NCBI GenBank assembly: GCA_028875225.1
Contig: JAPPFB010000025.1
Location: 50,604-114,603, forward strand
Reading direction: 5' to 3'
Origin: Chloroflexota bacterium
GTDB taxonomy: Bacteria > Chloroflexota > Dehalococcoidia > Bin125
Length of the DNA stretch: 64,000 bases
The notes beneath the pieces were generated by a model. It made no database searches, had not been told where the DNA came from, and saw only the letters and a program-made list of their open reading frames with translations. Below are positions 23,754-32,431 of the stretch, piece by piece (the first letter of the stretch is position 1; each line of letters opens with the position of its first letter). A program made the position numbers and the translations under genes.

Positions 23754-26354
23754 TCAGGAAGTGGCGACCGCTTCGCCTTCTTCCTCTTCCTCCTCTGACT
23801 CAGAGTCGTCCTTGGCCGCTTCAACCTCGGCAGCGAGTTCTTCGGCGCGTGAGAGACCTTCGATGCGCTCGTAGTGCAGCATGTCTTCTTCGACGCCGTT
23901 CTCGTTCAACTCCTTGGAGAGGTCGACGCGAATCGTGTCGCCGGCTTCGAAGTCGCCGCGCAGCAGCGCCTCCGAGAGCGAATCCTCGAGCCGTTCCTGG
24001 ATCACGCGGCGTAACGGTCGAGCGCCGAAGATCGGGTCGTAGCCCTTCTCTCCGAGCCAGTCGCGGGCCGCCTCCGTCACGTCCAGTTCGACCTGTTTCT
24101 CCTGGATCCGCGAATCGACCTCCTTCAGCATCATGTCCACGATGCTGCGGATGTGCGCACGGCTCAGCGGGTGGAAGACCAGGGTGGTGTCCACGCGGTT
24201 CAGGAACTCAGGCCGGAAGACGCGCTTCATCTCCTGAAGAACCTTGTCCTTCATCTTCTCGTAGCGCTGCTTCTCCGACTGGTCCTCGTCGTTGATCGTC
24301 GAGAAGCCGATCGCTGACTCGCGCCGGATCAGGTCCGATCCCACGTTCGAGGTCATGATGATGATTGTGTTGCGGAAGTCCACCCGCCGGCCCTTGGCGT
24401 CGGTCAGGTGACCGTCGTCGAAGACCTGCAGCAACATGTTGAAGACCTCAGGATGCGCCTTCTCGATCTCATCCAGCAGGATCAGGCAGTACGACTTGCG
24501 CCGCACGGTGTCGGTCAGCTGTCCGCCATCGTCGTAGCCCACGTATCCCGGAGGCGCCCCGACCAGACGCGCGACCGTGTGCCGCTCCATGAACTCCGAC
24601 ATATCCAGCCGGACCATGTTGTCGTCCGAGCCGAACATGAAGTCGGCCAGCGCCCGAGCCAGCTCCGTCTTGCCGACGCCGGTCGGTCCAAGGAACATGA
24701 ACACGCCGATCGGCCGACGCGGGTCCTTGAGTCCCGCCCGCGCCCGCCGCACGGCCTTGGCCAGCGCGACGATCGGCTCTTCCTGTCCCACGATCCGCTC
24801 GTGCAGATCCTCTTCCATCCGCAACAGCCGCTCGGACTCCTCGGTCGCAATCTGCACCAGCGGGATGCCGGTCCACATCGAGACGACCTCGGCGATGTCC
24901 TCGGCGAGCACGTCGGTGGAGTCACGCTCCCGCTGCTGGTCGAGGTCTTCCTCCAGCTCAGAGATTCGTTGCGTCAGCTTCAGCTCGCGATCGCGCAGGT
25001 CGGCCGCGTACTCGTATTGCTGCTGGTTGATCGCCTGCTCTTTCTCCTTGCGGATGCCCTCAAGCCCGACCGTCGCCTCTTTCAGTGACGGCGGCGTGTA
25101 CGAGCGCCGAATCCGCACCCGCGACGCCGACTCGTCAATCAGGTCAATCGCCTTGTCCGGCAGCGCCCGGTCGGAGATGTAGCGAGCCGACATCTCGGCC
25201 GCGGCGACCAGCGCCTCGTCCGTGATCTCCAGCTTGTGATGCTCTTCGTAACGATCCTTGATCCCGCGAAGGATCTCGATCGTCTCTTCAATCGACGGCT
25301 CTTCCACCACGATCGGTTGGAAGCGTCGCTCGAGCGCCGCGTCGCGCTCGATGTGCTTGCGGTAGTCGTCCAGCGTCGTCGCGCCGATCGTCTGCAACTC
25401 GCCCCGAGCCAGCGACGGCTTGAGGATGTTCGCCGCGTCGACCGCGCCTTCCGCCGCTCCGGCGCCGACCAGCATGTGCAACTCGTCGATGAACAGCACG
25501 CAATTGCCCGCGCCCTTGATCTCCTCGACAACCTTCTTCAGCCGTTCCTCGAACTCGCCGCGGTACTTCGTCCCCGCGACCAGCGAGCCGATGTCCAGCG
25601 TCAGCAGCCGCTTGCCTTGCAGCGTCTCCGGCACGTCGCCCGAGGCGATGTGCTGCGCCAATCCCTCGACCACCGCCGTCTTGCCAACGCCCGGTTCGCC
25701 AATCAGCACCGGATTGTTCTTCGTCCGTCTCGAGAGAATCTGAACGACCCGCTGAATCTCCTTCGACCGCCCAATCACCGGGTCCAGCGTCCCCGCCCGC
25801 GCTGCCGCGGTCAGGTCGAAGCCCAGCTGGTCGATCGTCGGAGTCCGAGTCGCCGAGCGAGACCCCGAGCCGCTGCTCGCGCCCGCCCCGGCGCCCGCCG
25901 TCGCGGGACCGCTCTGCGAGAGGATCCGCGTCGTCTCCGCCCGAACCCGCTCCAGATTGACGCCCAGCGACTCCAACACGCCCGCCGCAATGCCCTCGCC
26001 CTCGCGGACGAGGCCCAGCAGCAAGTGCTCGGTTCCGATGTAGTGGTGATTCAGCCGCCGCGCCTCGTCGACGGCCAACTCAATCACTTTCTTCGCTCGC
26101 GGAGTCAGACCTATCTCACCCAGCACGGCGCGGTCGCCGCGGCCAATGATGAATTCAACAGCCGATCGAACCTTTCCCAGCTCCACGCCCAGGTTTGACA
26201 GCACCTTCGCCGCCACCCCGTCGCCCTCGCGCACCAGACCGAGCAGCAGATGCTCGGTGCCGATGTAGTTGTGGTTGAAGCGCTGGGCTTCTTCCTGCGC
26301 CAGAGTCAGGACGCGCCGGGCGCGTTCAGTGAACTTGTCAAATCGATCTGCCAT
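23754..26354 (-). CDS. clpC: ATP-dependent Clp protease ATP-binding subunit ClpC
   Basis: Two Clp-N repeats ([21 protein letters not shown]), [19 protein letters not shown] region, [20 protein letters not shown]. Confidence 0.97.
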   Translation of the reverse strand: MADRFDKFTERARRVLTLAQEEAQRFNHNYIGTEHLLLGLVREGDGVAAKVLSNLGVELGKVRSAVEFIIGRGDRAVLGEIGLTPRAKKVIELAVDEARRLNHHYIGTEHLLLGLVREGEGIAAGVLESLGVNLERVRAETTRILSQSGPATAGAGAGASSGSGSRSATRTPTIDQLGFDLTAAARAGTLDPVIGRSKEIQRVVQILSRRTKNNPVLIGEPGVGKTAVVEGLAQHIASGDVPETLQGKRLLTLDIGSLVAGTKYRGEFEERLKKVVEEIKGAGNCVLFIDELHMLVGAGAAEGAVDAANILKPSLARGELQTIGATTLDDYRKHIERDAALERRFQPIVVEEPSIEETIEILRGIKDRYEEHHKLEITDEALVAAAEMSARYISDRALPDKAIDLIDESASRVRIRRSYTPPSLKEATVGLEGIRKEKEQAINQQQYEYAADLRDRELKLTQRISELEEDLDQQRERDSTDVLAEDIAEVVSMWTGIPLVQIATEESERLLRMEEDLHERIVGQEEPIVALAKAVRRARAGLKDPRRPIGVFMFLGPTGVGKTELARALADFMFGSDDNMVRLDMSEFMERHTVARLVGAPPGYVGYDDGGQLTDTVRRKSYCLILLDEIEKAHPEVFNMLLQVFDDGHLTDAKGRRVDFRNTIIIMTSNVGSDLIRRESAIGFSTINDEDQSEKQRYEKMKDKVLQEMKRVFRPEFLNRVDTTLVFHPLSRAHIRSIVDMMLKEVDSRIQEKQVELDVTEAARDWLGEKGYDPIFGARPLRRVIQERLEDSLSEALLRGDFEAGDTIRVDLSKELNENGVEEDMLHYERIEGLSRAEELAAEVEAAKDDSESEEEEEEGEAVATS

Positions 26355-26499
26355 AGCAGTCTCCAGTACACCCCGTACACGAAGCGACCGCGACGCAGCC
26401 GCTCGCGGGATACGGCCAGCCTATCAGAGCATTGGTCGGCGATTGACGGTTGTACCCACCGAACTTCACCGTCTGCTGTACAGAACCCTGCGCTCTCAA

Positions 26500-26545
26500 A
26501 GCTCCCCCTCCGGGGGAGCTGTCGCAACGCGACTGAGGGGGCCCG
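26500..26545. repeat. Dispersed intergenic palindromic repeat (CTCCCCCT-type)
   Basis: AGCTCCCCCTCCGGGGGAGCT GTCGCAACGCGAC TGAGGGGGCCC. Confidence 0.65.
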
Positions 26546-26652
26546 TCAGCCTCCAGCTTGCGCCAACAAGCACTCAGCAGAGGATGCCCGAACGGCGCAT
26601 GGTGAGATGCCTTGGTGTGGGAGAAGAGGACGCTTGTCTAACCCGCAGGCCC

Positions 26653-28062
26653 TTAACGCTCGTCGCCGAAGTCCTGCTCCGTGACGCCCGCGCGCTCCAA
26701 GGCCTCCTGCATCGCCGATACCGCCCGCACCGGCTCCGGCGCAGCCTCGGGCTGCGACTCCTCGGCCGGCCGCGATGGCTCGTCCGACGCCTCAGGTTGC
26801 GGCGGAGGCTCTGGCATGGACTCCTGCTCGACGCCGAAGCGCTCGGCCACGTCATCCGGCATCCGGACAATCCCGCCGTCCTGGTTGAAGCGCCAGCCCA
26901 GACGCTCGGCGTCCGAACGCGCCTGCCGCAACGACAGACCCAGCCGGTGACGGTCCCGCTCAATCCGCACGATCTTCGCCGGAATGATGTCGTTCTCCAG
27001 GACGACCTCGCGCGGATGCGTAATCCGCCGGTCGGCCAGCTCGGATACATGCACCAGGCCCTCGACCGGACCCTCCAGCCGCGCGAACGCGCCGAACGTG
27101 ACCAACTTGGTCACCACCGACGGCACGATGTCGCCGACCTCGAACTTCGCCACGACCTCGTCCCATTGCTCCGGCGACGCGCGCCGGACCGAGAGACCGA
27201 TCTTCTTCGATTCCTTGTCGATCTTGGTGATGTAGACGTCGATCGTCTGGCCGATGCTGAACATCGATTCCGGGTCGACGTCCCGCTCCCAGCTCAACTC
27301 GGACAGATGCGCCAGGCCGTCGGCCCCGCCCAGGTCGACGAACACGCCGAACGAGCGAATACTCGTAATCCGACCCGAACGAATCTCGCCCTCCTGCAGC
27401 TCCTCCAGCAACCGATCCTTCTGCTCCGCCCGCCATTCCTGGACGGCGGCGCGCTCCGACAGGATCACCCGGTTGCGGCGACGGTTAATCTCAATCACCT
27501 TGAACCGCAGCGTCCGGCCTTCGTACTCCGAGAGCTGCGCAATCGCTTGCTCGCGGTCGCCAGTGATCTCCACGATCTGCGACAGCGGCACGAACGCGTT
27601 CACGCCCTCGACGTTGACCAGCAGACCGCCCTTGTTCGAGCCGGTCACGCGCGCGTCGAAGACCTCGTTCTCGTCGAAGCGGCGCTGCAACTCGTGCCAG
27701 CCCTGCTCGCCCCGCGCCCTGTCGATCGACAGCTCCAGAGAGCCGCCCTCCGACTCCGAGTCGGTCACGAACACGTGCACCGCGTCCCCGGTCTTCAGCG
27801 CCTCGCGCTCGGTATCCGTCAGCGAGCGCATCTCCTCGTAGTGGACAACGCCCTCCGACTTCGCCCCCACGTCGACGATCAACGCCGAGCCGGACCAGTG
27901 CACGACAATGCCCTCGACAATGTCGCCGCGTCTGGGGTTCAGCGGCTCCCGACCGGGTTCGGCCAGGAGTTCGTCCATGGTGGTGGGTTCGGATGCCCCC
28001 TCGTCGGTTGCAATCGGGGGCGCGGAGACGTTCGGATCGATGTCAGTACTGGGTGTGGTCAA
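26653..28062 (-). CDS. rpsA: 30S ribosomal protein S1 (tandem S1 domains)
   Basis: GDIVEGIVVHWSGSALIVDVGAKSEGVV; GGLLVNVEGVNAFVPLSQI; GRITSIRSFGVFVDLGGADGLAHLSELSW; FGAFARLEGPVEGLVHVSELAD. Confidence 0.93.
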   Translation of the reverse strand: MTTPSTDIDPNVSAPPIATDEGASEPTTMDELLAEPGREPLNPRRGDIVEGIVVHWSGSALIVDVGAKSEGVVHYEEMRSLTDTEREALKTGDAVHVFVTDSESEGGSLELSIDRARGEQGWHELQRRFDENEVFDARVTGSNKGGLLVNVEGVNAFVPLSQIVEITGDREQAIAQLSEYEGRTLRFKVIEINRRRNRVILSERAAVQEWRAEQKDRLLEELQEGEIRSGRITSIRSFGVFVDLGGADGLAHLSELSWERDVDPESMFSIGQTIDVYITKIDKESKKIGLSVRRASPEQWDEVVAKFEVGDIVPSVVTKLVTFGAFARLEGPVEGLVHVSELADRRITHPREVVLENDIIPAKIVRIERDRHRLGLSLRQARSDAERLGWRFNQDGGIVRMPDDVAERFGVEQESMPEPPPQPEASDEPSRPAEESQPEAAPEPVRAVSAMQEALERAGVTEQDFGDER

Positions 28063-28159
28063 GGGGTGGTGAGTTGGGACGGACAGCTCTCACGGAGCAC
28101 GCAAGAACCCGCCCCGGCTCCTTTCTGGGGATAAGCCGAATCCTACCACAGCACCCTAA

Positions 28160-28206
28160 AGGCCTCCCCCTCCGGGGGAGGTGCCCCGAAGGGGCGGAGG
28201 GGGCTC
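28160..28206. repeat. Dispersed intergenic palindromic repeat (CTCCCCCT-type)
   Basis: GGCCTCCCCCTCCGGGGGAGGTGCCCCGAAGGGGCGGAGGGGGCTC. Confidence 0.65.
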
Positions 28207-28327
28207 CCAGTCCCCGCTTCACGCGGGGACCCGCTCGGCTCCCGCTCCCCGGTCCCCTCTCCCCTCCAGCCCCCTCTCCCCGAAGGAGAGGGATGGGGTG
28301 AGGGCCCTGCCCCGCGCGAAACCAAAA

Positions 28328-28358
28328 CCGCCCGACCCCTCTACAGGAAGTCGGGCGG
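28328..28358 (-). terminator. Terminator hairpin of 5S rRNA
   Basis: CCGCCCGAC...GTCGGGCGG; on the minus strand followed by TTTTGG. Confidence 0.6.
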
Positions 28359-28373
28359 CAGATTGTCGAGAGC

Positions 28374-28494
28374 GAGCTGGCGACGACCTATTTTCCGCAA
28401 GGGGTCGCCCCCCCAGTATCGTCGGCGCTGCGGCGTTTCACTTCCGTGTTCGGGATGGGAACGGGTGGTCCCACCGCGCAACAATCACCAGCTC
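28374..28494 (-). rRNA. rrf: 5S ribosomal RNA (not linked to 16S/23S in this window)
   Basis: Minus strand GAGCTGGTGATTGTTGCGCGGTGGGACCACCCGTTCCCATCCCGAACACGGAAGTGAAACGCCGCAGCGCCGACGATACTGGGGGGGCGACCCCTTGCGGAAAATAGGTCGTCGCCAGCTC; termini pair perfectly. Confidence 0.93.
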
Positions 28495-28567
28495 ACCGAA
28501 GATCGTACCACGAGATTCCCCAACGACCGTGCTACGTTGACCACACCACCAGGGAGCGCAGCCGACG

Positions 28568-28945
28568 ATGACCACCATCAATCGCGACGAAGTCGATGGA
28601 TACATCCGGCAATCGCAAGCGTTTCTTGCCAAGTAGCGGCGGTATCTCGCCGATGGCGACCTTCACCAGGCCTCGGAGAAAACCTGGGGCGCCGCTGCCC
28701 ACATGGCCAAGGCCGTTGCCATCGCCAACGGCTGGCGCTACGAGAACCACGCCGATTTCAGCCACGTCATGAACAACGCCCGCAACGCTTCCGGAAACGA
28801 CCAACTCTGGACGCTCCGCGCCATGGCGAACGACCTGCATGGCAGCTACTACCAGCGGAAAGAACTCCTCGACGCCGAAGCGATCACGGCCAGCATCAAC
28901 CAGATCGAAACCCTCCTCACCTTCCTCACCCCACTCACCGAGTAA
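28568..28945 (+). pseudogene. PaREP1/HEPN-like small protein interrupted by in-frame TAG at 28634
   Basis: MTTINRDEVDGYIRQSQAFLAK*RRYLADGDLHQASEKTWGAAAHMAKAVAIANGWRYENHADFSHVMNNARNASGNDQLWTLRAMANDLHGSYYQRKELLDAEAITASINQIETLLTFLTPLTE reads through in one frame apart from the TAG. Confidence 0.65.
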
Positions 28946-29137
28946 CCCCTCCCCGAATCAACCTCCTGGTCCCCGCCTCATGCGGGGACCCGTTCGGCCT
29001 CCGCCGCTCTCTTCACATCCCGTTCATCCAACGTGCATGGTGAGGATCAGCACACGTCAGCCACACCAATCAAGTCTGTCCAATGCTGATCAAGTCACTA
29101 TCTTATGTGTTGAATGTATGTATGAAGGGCATAACTC

Positions 29138-30676
29138 ATGAACAAAGCATGGAAACAACGATTCCTGAATCCACTCTCACTGTCCCTGATCGTCGCCGCT
29201 CTCCTTATCGCCGGCGCCGCCATCGACCGCCTAATGCAGTCGGCCCTCTTCACCGACACCGAGGCCGCAAACACCGCGTCCGCTGAGACCGAGGTTCGCA
29301 TTACCGCCACGCCGCGTTCCGACGGCTCGATCAAGTTGGGCCTGCAGCAGCAGGAACCCGATGGCGCCTGGGCCGACGTCCAGTACCCCGAGTTCAACAT
29401 CTTGCCCGCCGACGCCGAGCCCAATCGCCGGCTCCACAGCTCGCCGCTGACCGTCTCGTCCGAGACCGACGTGTACACCCTCGCCGACGCCTACTACGAC
29501 CACGCCCGCCACATCGCGCAACCGACCGTGCTCACACCGCACGATCCGAAAATCTGGTGTCTGGTGCATGACGCCGAGGACAACGACGCCGGCCGCGCCT
29601 ACTGCCAGGGATTCACAGACGGGCTGGGCGAGGAAGCAGTCGAGACGTTCCCCTACACCGACCTCAGGACCGGCGTCGGACAGGTCGTCGGCCGGATCGC
29701 CGGCGGCGACGTGCCTCACTTGCTGGCCGCCGGCAAGGTCGAAGAACTCTTCGGCCTGTTGGGCGCCTTCGCCCGCTTCCCGGGCGGCAGCCCCGTCCCG
29801 GTCGCCTTCCCCCTCGACACCATCGATCCCGAGCCGCCCGCCGGCGCCAACTACTGCGTCATCGGCCACGGCGAAAACTCGTTCTGGGGCCTCGCCTTCG
29901 ACGCCGCCGTCGCCGGCGCCAACCACTACGGCGTGAATCTCGACCACGTCGGCCTGACCAGCGCCGAAGAACGCGCCGCCCGGATCCGGGAATGCATCGC
30001 CGACGACGTCGACGCCATCGCCGTCACCCTGGCCGAGACCGAACACGTCGCCGACGCCCTTCGCGAGGCCCGCGCCGCCGGCATCCCGGTCGTGACCTAC
30101 AACTCCGGCGCCGACACCGCCCGCGAAGTCGGCTCGATGATCCATCTCGGTCTCAACGACCGCAAGGCCGGCGAGATCGTTGGAACCCGGCTGACCGCCG
30201 ACGGCGTCGAGGGACCCGCGCTCTGCCTCCTGCATGAGCCGGTAAACGTTGGCCTCGAAGACCGCTGTCAGGGGCTCGACGACACCTTTGGCGAGGTCGA
30301 GAAGATCTCGCTGGCCGACGGCCTCGGACCCCTGAGCGAGCGTCTCGCCGCCGGCGACGTCGGCGCAGTCGTCCTCTTGAACGCGGCCGACGTCGCAGCC
30401 GTGGCGAATCTGATTCAAGCCTCCGGCCACGCCCCCACCCTGGCCGTGATCGGCTTCGACACCCAGCTCGTCCTGCAGATGCTCTCCGGCCGCGTCGCCT
30501 TCGCCGTCTGGGACCACGCCACCCTGCAGGGCTACCTCGCCGTCGCCCTCGCCGCCCTCGCCGACACCACCTTCCTCGTCCCCGACATCATCTTTAACGG
30601 AGCCCAACTCCTCATCGAACCCACCATCCTCACCCCCAACGACATGAGAACCCTCCTCGCCAGAGCCGGGGGCTAA
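29138..30676 (+). CDS. Periplasmic-binding-protein-like (sugar-type, PBP1 fold) exported/anchored protein
   Basis: N-terminal hydrophobic anchor; C-terminal half CVIGHGENSFWGLAFDAAVAGANHYGVNLDHV, IPVVTYNSGAD, HLGLNDRKAGEIVG, VIGFDTQLVLQMLSGRVAFAVWDH. Confidence 0.75.
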   Translation: MNKAWKQRFLNPLSLSLIVAALLIAGAAIDRLMQSALFTDTEAANTASAETEVRITATPRSDGSIKLGLQQQEPDGAWADVQYPEFNILPADAEPNRRLHSSPLTVSSETDVYTLADAYYDHARHIAQPTVLTPHDPKIWCLVHDAEDNDAGRAYCQGFTDGLGEEAVETFPYTDLRTGVGQVVGRIAGGDVPHLLAAGKVEELFGLLGAFARFPGGSPVPVAFPLDTIDPEPPAGANYCVIGHGENSFWGLAFDAAVAGANHYGVNLDHVGLTSAEERAARIRECIADDVDAIAVTLAETEHVADALREARAAGIPVVTYNSGADTAREVGSMIHLGLNDRKAGEIVGTRLTADGVEGPALCLLHEPVNVGLEDRCQGLDDTFGEVEKISLADGLGPLSERLAAGDVGAVVLLNAADVAAVANLIQASGHAPTLAVIGFDTQLVLQMLSGRVAFAVWDHATLQGYLAVALAALADTTFLVPDIIFNGAQLLIEPTILTPNDMRTLLARAGG

Positions 30677-30715
30677 ACGACCACGCGCACCGCGACAAAC
30701 ATATGGCCCCATCTG

Positions 30716-30764
30716 CTCTCCCCCCGCAGAGCGGGCGGGAGATGCCGAAGGCAGAGGGGGTTCC
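30716..30764. repeat. Dispersed intergenic palindromic repeat (CTCCCCCT-type, degenerate)
   Basis: GCTCTCCCCCCGCAGAGCGGGCGGGAGATGCCGAAGGCAGAGGGGGTTCC. Confidence 0.5.
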
Positions 30765-30791
30765 CCGGACGTGCTCCCCCCGAAACCGAAT

Positions 30792-30807
30792 CCGCCTCTG
30801 TAGGCGG
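30792..30807 (-). terminator. Terminator-like hairpin next to the divergent 5S-like locus
   Basis: CCGCCT CTGT AGGCGG, in the same relative position as the hairpin of the intact 5S gene. Confidence 0.4.
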
Positions 30808-30830
30808 TAGGGCGGAAGAGCGAGAGGAGC

Positions 30831-30950
30831 GAGCTGCTGAAGGCCTATTCCCCGCCGAGGGTTACTCTCCAGCATTGTCGGCGCCTTAGTGTTTCACCTT
30901 CGTGTCCGAGAAGAGGAAGGATGCACCCGCCGCGCAACGAAGACCAACTC
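30831..30950 (-). pseudogene. Divergent second 5S rRNA-like locus (probable 5S pseudogene or degenerate paralogue)
   Basis: Aligns end to end with 28374-28494; hand count about 70% identity with one gap; shared CCGCGCAAC, GTCGGCG, GTTTCAC and AATAGG blocks. Confidence 0.75.
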
Positions 30951-31062
30951 ATCGAAGCCGTACGTCAGAGCGGTATCGCAGAACAAGCCCGTCAATTCGT
31001 GGCCGATCACTGAAGCCGTGACCTGATTGCGATGGGTCTCCGCTTCACTGCGTCCATATTCC

Positions 31063-31269
31063 CTATCCCTCTCTGAGTCTGTAGAGGAACGCCGCCAAGG
31101 TGAAGGGCGCGCCGAGCTCTAACGGACCCTCAAGGTCAAGCACGCCAAGCCCCGTGAGGACCACAGCAGCGACCGCCAGAACACCGATCAAGTCCGGCGC
31201 AACTGTCCTGCTGACTCGGTGCCATCTTCGTAGACAGCCCGGTTTGCGACCGTGTTGGAGGCCAGACAT
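31063..31269 (-). CDS. Small putative membrane protein downstream of the TIR-like gene
   Basis: 68 aa MSGLQHGRKPGCLRRWHRVSRTVAPDLIGVLAVAAVVLTGLGVLDLEGPLELGAPFTLAAFLYRLREG; one or two hydrophobic segments; starts 27 nt after the upstream gene on the same strand. Confidence 0.4.
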   Translation of the reverse strand: MSGLQHGRKPGCLRRWHRVSRTVAPDLIGVLAVAAVVLTGLGVLDLEGPLELGAPFTLAAFLYRLREG

Positions 31270-31296
31270 GCAGTTCTGCCTATCCGCTCAGATTCC

Positions 31297-32406
31297 TCAC
31301 CCGGTCAGAGCCACCAACTGAGCCGAGAGCATGCTGTTCAGGAGAGCCAATCTGACCGGCTTGATCTCGTTTTCGAACCTGATCAACTCAAGCTCCTCGA
31401 GATGTCCTAGAAGAGGGGCTCCCGTGTCTTCCAAGATCACTATCTTGCGACCATACTGAAGCGAAGCCGCTCCCAATAGGTAGTCGAGCTCTGACTTCCG
31501 ATTCACAGACTCGCGCTCGCCCCCCCCTGCGGCGGGATCCTCGCCGGCCGAGACGACGAAGATCGCACCAGAACATTGACGGATTTGCTCAGCAATCGCC
31601 TCTGGAACAGGTGATCCGGCCCCCCGCATGTCGCTTCCTATGACGTACGAGACATGCCACTGGTCAAGGATGCCTCTCAGTTCTTCAATCTGCCTTGCGT
31701 CTCCACTGTGGAAGATGAAGATTCGTGCCCCTTCGCTAGAGCCACCATGTGAGTCGACCGACGTCGGTGTCTGTCCAGATTCATTGCCGATCTTCTTGGC
31801 GCTGGGTGCCTCTTCCTCGGCGGGTGCATAGCTATGTGCCTCTGCCGCACCAGGTGATGCCTCTGACGACTGATGAGTCAATGTGCCTTCTAAGAACTCA
31901 TCTGCCTCTTCCAACGAAAACCGAAATCGAGTCGCGTTTCCGCGGCGGCCGAGCACCACCTCTCCAAGATCGGCACCTTGAGCAAGCTGAAAGAAGCACA
32001 GGACTTGGAGATTCAGTGTTGTCTCGGAATCTGCCACCTCTTCGCCGAAGTTCTCGTGCCAATGGGCAGCAACCTCTGGTGCCGAGAGGTAGTCTTCTCT
32101 GCGATTGACTACCCGCTCGACCACGGCCGCATATGGCGCGACATCCCTCACCGCCTCGCGTAACGCATTGCTCCGGTATGCCCCAGATTCTCGCTCCGCC
32201 AGTCGCCCGCGCTCGGTGATCTTGAGCTTGCCAGCAGTGTCTTCGATGAGTCCCCATGCCTTCAGTCCCGCTAGCTTCCGGCCGTCGAGGCGCTTCTTGT
32301 CCAACACAGCGCGTGCTTCAGCGAGCGTTGCCCCAGTTGGCTTCCTTGTCAGATACCCGCACACTGAATCAATGTCTTCGAGATTGGTCCGAACTGGTAA
32401 CGACAT
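31297..32406 (-). CDS. Winged-helix N-terminal plus TIR-like/predicted nucleotide-binding C-terminal domain protein; candidate anti-phage effector
   Basis: TAAGGAGGCGACG ribosome-binding site before ATG at 32406; N-term LEDIDSVCGYLTRKPTGATLAEARAVLDKKRLDGRKLAGLKAWGLIEDTAGKLKITERGRLAE; C-term RIFIFHSGDARQIEELRGILDQ...VPEAIAEQIRQCSGAIFVVSAGED...NRKSELDYLLGAASLQYGRKIVILED. Confidence 0.75.
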   Translation of the reverse strand: MSLPVRTNLEDIDSVCGYLTRKPTGATLAEARAVLDKKRLDGRKLAGLKAWGLIEDTAGKLKITERGRLAERESGAYRSNALREAVRDVAPYAAVVERVVNRREDYLSAPEVAAHWHENFGEEVADSETTLNLQVLCFFQLAQGADLGEVVLGRRGNATRFRFSLEEADEFLEGTLTHQSSEASPGAAEAHSYAPAEEEAPSAKKIGNESGQTPTSVDSHGGSSEGARIFIFHSGDARQIEELRGILDQWHVSYVIGSDMRGAGSPVPEAIAEQIRQCSGAIFVVSAGEDPAAGGGERESVNRKSELDYLLGAASLQYGRKIVILEDTGAPLLGHLEELELIRFENEIKPVRLALLNSMLSAQLVALTG

Positions 32407-32431
32407 CGTCGCCTCCTTATCGATGCAGCAT

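Noticed and set aside
26269-28134. 621-aa plus-strand ORF
   Set aside because: Antisense to rpsA and the 5' end of clpC; Arg/Leu-rich low-information translation
28150-28313. CRISPR-like look of repeated GC hairpins
   Set aside because: Repeats are palindromic intergenic units of different types, not regularly spaced direct repeats with unique spacers; no cas genes in the window
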